NCBI RefSeq assembly: GCF_020529025.1
Contig: NZ_JACNMM010000005.1
Location: 248,001-312,000 of the forward strand
Source of the DNA: Oceaniglobus trochenteri
GTDB taxonomy: Bacteria; Pseudomonadota; Alphaproteobacteria; Rhodobacterales; Rhodobacteraceae
DNA: 64,000 bases
Reading direction: 5' to 3'
Shown here one piece after another: positions 62,683-64,000 of this stretch; position 1 is the stretch's first letter; each line of letters begins with the position of its first letter. A program made the position numbers and the translations under genes. Below the pieces are notes generated by a model that saw only the letters and a list, made by a program, of their open reading frames with translations, had not been told where the DNA came from and made no database searches.

Positions 62683-63573
62683 ATGAGCAAGGTCTTCCAA
62701 TATCAAGAAGATAACCTGTCGTATACCGTTACCATCTATGAAGAGAACGGTGCCTTTTTCGCCGATATCACCGTCAACGAAGGCGCGATGGACGTGAATG
62801 CCATCTATTATGGAGATGACGATTACTCGGGCGCCAGCGAGGCGCTCAAGGGATCGCTGAACATGAATGGCGCCGGTTCGACCTATGAGGGTGAAAAGGT
62901 CCAGTGGGACGAGGCAGTCGCGCTCAGTAAACCTGGCCTGGGCCGCGAGGGTGAAGACAAGGAAACCTTCCTGTCCGAGGGTGAGACCCTGAAGGTGTCG
63001 CTGGACATCGACAGCCTGGACAGCATCGACATATTCGGTATCCGCGCCACTTCGACCACCACCGATTCAGGTTCGATCAAGGGCGTGTCCGGCGACCCGC
63101 AAGAACCCGAGGAACCGGAAGAACCGGAAGAGCCGACTTATGACAAAGTGTTCTTTGGCTACGACTTCGACGGCAATGACAACCCTCTTGGGGGGTATTT
63201 CATCCTGGCCGACGAACCGGAAAACAACGAATACAATATTCCTGTTCTCCCGGAAGGCACCGAACCCACCTTCGAGAACTTCGCCAATTACTTCGAACAG
63301 ATCGGCGGCGATGTCACCGCGGTGGAATCGGTGGTGTTCTACCAGAATGATTACGACGGCGTGCCGCAGGAAGCATTCCGCGTCGACGCGCCCGACGAGG
63401 GTTTCGCCGACACCGACGCGATGGTCGCCGCCTACGACGATGCCATCGCGACCATGGAAGATCTGGATGCCGGCGAAGAACTGATGCTGGCCCTGATGAT
63501 CGAACGCGAAGAAGCCGACGACGTTTCCGACGAGGAGGACATGGACGAATTCGAAGACGAAGCCGTTCTCTGA
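62683..63573 (+). CDS. Very acidic protein of unknown function
   Basis: 296 residues. I do not recognise the family. It is rich in Asp/Glu throughout, has almost no Lys/Arg in the second half, and has no signal peptide or membrane helix. Two parts are joined by a proline/glutamate linker of repeated EPEEP units at about residues 138-150. Part one contains the FGIRATSTTTDSGSIKGVSGD strand-like segment; part two starts YDKVFFGYDFDGNDN and includes Asp-rich turns that could bind calcium. The C-terminus EDEDxxE-like tail (EEDMDEFEDEAVL) is extremely acidic. CAGGAG lies upstream. It is a single gene followed by a terminator. Confidence 0.8.
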   Translation: MSKVFQYQEDNLSYTVTIYEENGAFFADITVNEGAMDVNAIYYGDDDYSGASEALKGSLNMNGAGSTYEGEKVQWDEAVALSKPGLGREGEDKETFLSEGETLKVSLDIDSLDSIDIFGIRATSTTTDSGSIKGVSGDPQEPEEPEEPEEPTYDKVFFGYDFDGNDNPLGGYFILADEPENNEYNIPVLPEGTEPTFENFANYFEQIGGDVTAVESVVFYQNDYDGVPQEAFRVDAPDEGFADTDAMVAAYDDAIATMEDLDAGEELMLALMIEREEADDVSDEEDMDEFEDEAVL

Positions 63574-63633
63574 CCCTGCCCCATTCTCCGGGCGGCGTGG
63601 CTTGCCACTGCTGCGCTGCCCGAACAGGAAAAC

Positions 63634-63666
63634 AAAAAAAGCGCAGTCGAAACTGCGCTTTTTCTT
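63634..63666. terminator. Bidirectional terminator between the acidic-protein gene and rpsI
   Basis: AAAAGCGCAGT and ACTGCGCTTTT form a stem with a CGAA tetraloop. On the plus strand a T-rich run follows; on the minus strand seven T follow. It can serve both convergent genes. Confidence 0.88.
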
Positions 63667-63688
63667 TTCTCTGACCGTGGCGAATGCC

Positions 63689-64000
63689 TCAGCGCTTGGA
63701 GAACTGGAAGCTCTTGCGGGCCTTGGCCTTGCCGTACTTCTTGCGTTCCACCACGCGGCTGTCGCGGGTCAGGAAACCGGCGGCCTTCAGGGCGCCGCGC
63801 AGGGACGGATCGTAAAGCTGCAGCGCCTTCGACACACCGTGCTTGACCGCGCCGGCCTGGCCGGAAAGGCCACCGCCCTTGACGGTTGCCACGACATCGA
63901 ACTGGCCTTCGACATTGGTGACCTGGAAGGGCTGGCGCAGGATCAGGCGCAGCACCGGGCGGGCGAAGTACTCGGACTGGTCCTTGCCGTTGACGGTGAC
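63689..64000 (-). CDS. rpsI: 30S ribosomal protein S9 (partial, N-terminus off right edge)
   Basis: 104 C-terminal residues of S9; the frame is open at base 64000 and begins [18 protein letters not shown]. The family end [20 protein letters not shown] with RKSFQFSKR is complete, and the last residues reach the decoding centre. rplM would be expected upstream, beyond the edge. Confidence 0.97.
   Translation of the reverse strand, partial: VTVNGKDQSEYFARPVLRLILRQPFQVTNVEGQFDVVATVKGGGLSGQAGAVKHGVSKALQLYDPSLRGALKAAGFLTRDSRVVERKKYGKAKARKSFQFSKR

Noticed and set aside
1-64000. CRISPR arrays, insertion sequences, riboswitches
   Set aside because: No regularly spaced repeats, no transposase-like protein and no recognisable riboswitch core were found by reading. 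In particular, no cobalamin riboswitch was recognised upstream of the B12-dependent dehalogenase.

Overview
The window is GC-rich, densely coding alphaproteobacterial DNA that fits a Rhodobacterales (Roseobacter-group) chromosome. The grounds are a complete-looking RcGTA-type gene transfer agent cluster, the order fabD-fabG-acpP-fabF-mltG next to it, a TRAP transporter, poly-hydroxybutyrate genes, a homodimeric-type pyruvate dehydrogenase operon whose E3 carries its own lipoyl domain, and the split his cluster hisB-hisH-hisA-hisF-hisE. I cannot name a species.

Layout. (1) 1-13.5 kb, minus strand: gene transfer agent genes gp1 to gp15 in canonical order (terminase, portal, protease, capsid, connectors, tail, baseplate); gp15 runs off the left edge. 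A sigma70-like promoter, a perfect 13-bp inverted repeat and an intrinsic terminator lie just upstream of gp1. (2) 13.7-18.5 kb, minus: mltG and type II fatty acid synthesis, with acpP apparently in its own transcription unit. (3) 18.6-25.1 kb: a cytochrome b561-YceI fusion, a separate YceI protein, an unknown membrane protein, the rpsF-rpsR-rplI operon with a leader hairpin, a cyclase-FHA protein and trigger factor. (4) 25.4-37.8 kb, accessory catabolism: a polyol/uronate-type dehydrogenase, a 1068-residue reductive dehalogenase fused to its own flavin/NAD/2Fe-2S reductase, and, converging on it, an operon of TRAP transporter, DapA-like lyase, molybdopterin enzyme and an SDR lacking the Tyr/Lys catalytic pair, with a divergent LysR regulator. 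(5) 37.8-47.6 kb: MltB-like lytic transglycosylase, SDR, tRNA-Gly(CCC), an operon of HlyD adaptor, DUF2955 membrane protein and phospholipase D-like enzyme, an EamA transporter, an aldo/keto reductase and a MATE exporter. (6) 47.7-57.8 kb, minus: central carbon and redox block, phbB, aceE-aceF-lpdA, phasin, pntA-pntB. (7) 58.1-62.5 kb: histidine genes interleaved with DUF2147 and DUF302 proteins. (8) 62.7-64 kb: a very acidic protein of unknown function and the end of rpsI.

How the parts fit together. The PDH block makes acetyl-CoA and NADH, PntAB exchanges NADH for NADPH, PhbB uses a reduced nicotinamide cofactor to make hydroxybutyryl-CoA, and the phasin would coat the polymer granule, so the block reads as a carbon-storage neighbourhood. 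The reductive dehalogenase is predicted to be self-sufficient, taking electrons from NAD(P)H through its fused reductase. Whether the convergent TRAP/molybdenum operon serves the same pathway is not shown by sequence. No CRISPR array, insertion sequence, transposase or integrase was seen.
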